Shown here: positions 61,186-63,176 of the stretch, in pieces
How positions within the stretch are numbered: the first letter of the stretch is position 1
How the letters are laid out: each line of letters opens with the position of its first letter
NCBI GenBank assembly: GCA_019748195.1
Contig: JAIEPW010000086.1
Coordinates: 1 to 63,176, forward strand
From: Bryobacteraceae bacterium
GTDB lineage: Bacteria; Acidobacteriota; Terriglobia; Bryobacterales; Bryobacteraceae
Direction: 5' to 3'
DNA: 63,176 nt
Notes under the pieces: model-generated
The model's database searches: none
What the model saw: the letters and a program-made list of their open reading frames with translations, nothing else
Told to the model about the DNA's origin: nothing
Program-made: the position numbers and the translations under genes

Positions 61186-61220
61186 TTGGCCTTCCCCCGG
61201 ATGGGTGCCTTCCCCCCGTT

Positions 61221-61245
61221 CGGTGCCTGGCACCACCAGGCACCG
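61221..61245 (+). repeat. REP-like hairpin upstream of RAYT
   Basis: CGGTGCCTGG, loop CACCA, CCAGGCACCG: a perfect 10-bp stem with 5-base loop, followed by ATGGGAG. It belongs to the same type as the hairpins at 62147-62226 on the other side of the transposase. Confidence 0.85.
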
Positions 61246-61386
61246 ATGGGAGCGCGGATTCGTGGTTAACTGCAGCACCCACAGACACTTACGGGCGATT
61301 TCCGGACGTGCCGAAAGTGCGGCAGGAGCAACTGCCTCCTTTTTTCCCTGAGAGCCTCGGCGACTTCTGGCCACTATATCTGCGTC

Positions 61387-62100
61387 ATGCCTCGCCGACC
61401 CCGATTCGCTCCTCCGGGCCTCGCCCTCCACGTCTGCCAGCGCGGCAACTTCGGACAGCGCGTCTTCTTCACTGACTCCGACCGCCGGCACTTTCTTGCG
61501 CTGCTCGCACGCCACTCCGAGGAGCAGCGCGTTCGCGTCATCGCCTGGTGCCTGATGTCCAACCACCAACACCTGATCGTGATTCCGGATGAGGAGGAGG
61601 CGCTGTCGCGCATGATGGAGCGGCTGGCCGGCGAGTACGCGAAGTATCTCAACGCTCGTCTGCGCCGGAGCGGGCATGTATGGAAAGAACGCTATTTTGC
61701 TTGTATTCTGGACGAAAAACACTTCACCTGCGCCCTTCGCTACGTGGAACTGAACCCGGTGCGGGCGCGCATCGTCGCGCACCCCGAGGATTATCACTGG
61801 TCAAGCGCCGCGGTGCATCTCGAGCGTAAGCGCGCACCGGAGTGGCTGGACACGGAAACATTCCGCAATCGCTTTGATTTGGACTACTGGCGGATGGCGC
61901 TCGGCGCGAAACAGCCGCGGCGGGAACTCGCCGCGATCCGAGAGGCGACGCGCCACGGAACGCCGCTGGCGGAGAAGTCTTTCATCCGGGAGTTGGAGCA
62001 GCGGTTCGACGTCGTGTTCCCGCGACAGAAAGGCGAACCGCGAAAACCGTCCCTGAAGCAACTGGGGGTAGTTTCCAAAACCCGGGTCAACGCGGGCTAA
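61387..62100 (+). CDS. REP-associated tyrosine transposase (RAYT)
   Basis: A 237-residue single-strand nuclease of the IS200/Y1 HUH type. The HUH motif is present as His60-Gln-His62 (MSNHQHLIV), and the catalytic Tyr lies in the AGEYAKYLNARLRRSGHVWKERY segment. The pattern with RYVELNPVRARIV and ED-YHWSSA identifies RAYT proteins, which are domesticated transposases that act on REP palindromes. REP-like hairpins flank the gene on both sides. The C-terminus (about 175-237) is basic. Confidence 0.93.
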   Translation: MPRRPRFAPPGLALHVCQRGNFGQRVFFTDSDRRHFLALLARHSEEQRVRVIAWCLMSNHQHLIVIPDEEEALSRMMERLAGEYAKYLNARLRRSGHVWKERYFACILDEKHFTCALRYVELNPVRARIVAHPEDYHWSSAAVHLERKRAPEWLDTETFRNRFDLDYWRMALGAKQPRRELAAIREATRHGTPLAEKSFIRELEQRFDVVFPRQKGEPRKPSLKQLGVVSKTRVNAG

Positions 62101-62146
62101 CTCCATCTTAGCCAGTAACTTCGCCGTTGCACCTGAGGCCAAGCTC

Positions 62147-62226
62147 GCCTGGCACCACCAGGCACCGGTCCGAGGCAAGGCACCGGTCCGAGGCAAGGCG
62201 CGAAGCTCGCCTGGGCCCACCAGGCG
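62147..62226 (+). repeat. Two REP-like hairpins plus an 18-bp tandem duplication, downstream of RAYT
   Basis: Hairpin 1 at 62147-62163: GCCTGG, loop CACCA, CCAGGC. Then an 18-base unit GGCACCGGTCCGAGGCAA occurs twice in tandem (62161-62196). Hairpin 2 at 62208-62226: CGCCTGG, loop GCCCA, CCAGGCG, followed by CCGATGGAG. The trailing CCGATGG is shared with the upstream hairpin, so the elements are in direct orientation. Confidence 0.85.
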
Positions 62227-62355
62227 CCGATGGAGGCATGGTCGATCTGGGCGCTGGCCTTGCACAGCAACACTTCTTGGACGCTAATTCAGTCTTTTTC
62301 ATCTAACACTACGTATTATTCCCGCTGTTTTTTTCACCCTCCGTTACTTTTTCTG
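62227..62355. other. Spacer with no supported gene
   Basis: AT-richer than the rest of the window (for example CATCTAACACTACGTATTATT). I see no credible gene in it. Confidence 0.4.
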
Positions 62356-62384
62356 TTGACACAGGCGCTTTGCCCACCTACTAT
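62356..62384 (+). promoter_or_regulatory. Near-consensus sigma-70 promoter
   Basis: TTGACA, 17 bases, TACTAT. It lies 23 bases before the ATG at 62408. This is the closest match to the consensus in the window and lies in an AT-rich stretch. Confidence 0.75.
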
Positions 62385-62407
62385 CTCCTTAGAGGGTCGG
62401 CAGCGTC

Positions 62408-62932
62408 ATGCGCCGTTCGTTCCTTTTTCTGTCAACCGTGGGGACGGTTGGGCTAATACTTACGAGCTGGTATCTGCAAACGCTTAACTCGCGCTGCGAA
62501 TTCAGTTGAACGCTGAACGACAGGTCGAACTCGGGGAGTGTAATTACTGAGCTTTCCGGGATCGATGGCAACACGGGGCGAGTTATAAGTGTAGACCTCA
62601 CAGAAGGCGGCCAAATGCCCGCCGTCGTCTGCGTCTATTCCCAATGCAAGGATGCCGATGATAATCTGCATGCTTGGCGGACTCTGGCCTCGGAATCAAA
62701 AGCGAAGTTTTTGCTTCTTGACCTCAGGCCCGGCCGCGATTCGACAAATACGCTGGCACTGCCGAGGATTCCGTCACTGTCCTCGATCCCGCCCGACATC
62801 GTTTGCAAATACAAACTTCGGACATTCCCTCAGACGATCCTGGTCAACCGTCGTAGAGAAGTCATCCGGGTGTTCACTGGCAAACTGAGTTCACAGCAAA
62901 TAAGTGAAATCAAACGCCTAACCAACAGCTAA
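62408..62932 (+). pseudogene. Thioredoxin-fold (TlpA/redoxin-like) membrane protein interrupted by an in-frame UGA
   Basis: One continuous frame with a single TGA at 62507-62509. The first part, MRRSFLFLSTVGTVGLILTSW and so on (33 residues), is a signal or anchor. Downstream of the TGA the frame continues with LNDRSNSGSVITELSG and a thioredoxin-like core: VVCVYSQCKDADDNLHAW, KAKFLLLDLRPGRD, YKLRTFPQTILVNRRREVIRVFTG. The TFPQT segment holds the cis-Pro of thioredoxin folds, while the usual CxxC is reduced to one Cys. The second part alone has an ATG at 62615 (105 residues). Possible readings are a nonsense mutation, a sequence error, UGA read-through or selenocysteine; I favour the first. Confidence 0.65.
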
Positions 62933-62959
62933 GCTAACGTAACCGTTATTGGAGGGTAC

Positions 62960-63139
62960 ATGCTGAAGAAAGTTCTTGCCGCGATACAACTGTGTTTGAT
63001 GGCTATTGCGCTGGGAGCTAACCTGGTGTCGATAGTTAAGGCCGAGGACCCTGAGGAATACGGCGGGTGCCGAGATACTATGTGTTGGAATGCACCGTGT
63101 GTATTGGTCCGGACGGGGTGGACAGGTGGGTTGGGGTAA
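62960..63139 (+). CDS. Small exported Cys-rich peptide
   Basis: A 59-residue peptide with GGAGGG 3 bases before the ATG. The N-terminus (MLKKVLAAIQLCLMAIALGA) is a typical signal peptide, followed by VKAED and a short mature part with three Cys (GGCRDTMCWNAPC) ending in Gly. It follows the thioredoxin-like gene by 27 bases and is probably cotranscribed from the promoter at 62356. No family recognised; the design resembles NVEALA-type peptides of Bacteroidota only in outline. Confidence 0.6.
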   Translation: MLKKVLAAIQLCLMAIALGANLVSIVKAEDPEEYGGCRDTMCWNAPCVLVRTGWTGGLG

Positions 63140-63176
63140 GTAAGAGTCATTGAATCACGCCGCCTGGCCGAGTTCA
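63140..63176. other. Right edge
   Basis: Too short to assign. A following gene of the small-peptide unit may begin beyond the window. Confidence 0.3.

Overview
This is a GC-rich bacterial chromosome segment. Its gene content points to the phylum Acidobacteriota, most likely the Bryobacterales/Solibacter group. The pointers are two secreted proteins with the C-terminal domain typical of that group (2029-5148 and 6425-8689, both minus), an ADOP-type orphan permease (35772-38171), three large Oar-like TonB-dependent receptors with carboxypeptidase-regulatory N-termini, a PEP-CTERM protein and many secreted repeat proteins. This is inferred from family content; no rRNA is present to confirm it. 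I found no tRNA by eye, and I saw no plasmid, prophage or CRISPR structure.

Layout. 0-10 kb: a membrane glycosyltransferase, a 12-repeat NHL protein, phosphoglycerate kinase, an Ig-like surface protein and a bacterial Vms1-type release-factor homologue. 10-18 kb: a PEGA protein with a class III CoA-transferase; a minus-strand run kbl, AsmA-like, RecQ; six 38-bp tandem repeats in the kbl leader; a PEP-CTERM protein. 18-32 kb: a receptor, a secreted MetX-like hydrolase, two polytopic glycosyltransferases, a DksA-type zinc finger protein, and a minus-strand run receptor, quinone oxidoreductase, nuoB, pgeF. 32-38 kb: a VOC protein with a nucleoside deaminase, divergent from a LysR regulator that is coupled to a tail-anchored protein, then PilZ, a hydrolase, ADOP permease and lone HicB. 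38-46 kb: two copies of a dispersed palindromic repeat bracket a two-gene cassette (Cys-rich exported protein plus secreted propeller-like protein); then orphan DnaE2, a frameshifted GntR gene and a secreted amidohydrolase. 46-57 kb: a third receptor, then a minus-strand run TPR protein, small protein, DAHP synthase, unknown protein, PfkB kinase, followed by plus-strand miaA, a small secreted protein and a TPR protein. 57-63 kb: YceI, a regulatory-domain protein, a small Cys-rich peptide, RNase P RNA, a truncated MocR regulator, a VOC protein, a RAYT transposase bracketed by REP hairpins, and finally an interrupted thioredoxin-like gene followed by another small Cys-rich peptide.

Most interesting pattern. 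Three unrelated loci (39509-39952, 59675-59866 and 62960-63139) each encode a short exported Cys-rich polypeptide. Each lies behind, or in a unit behind, a nearly consensus TTGACA promoter, which is striking in GC-rich DNA. One is paired with a propeller-like protein and one with a thioredoxin-fold protein. The layout resembles, by analogy only, the small-peptide / TlpA / 6-bladed-propeller cassettes of Bacteroidota, and may be an undescribed secreted-peptide system. Other points worth a second look are the RAYT/REP unit, the paired dispersed repeats, the in-frame UGA in the thioredoxin-like gene, the bacterial Vms1-like factor, and several promoters that abut their start codons (possible leaderless mRNAs).
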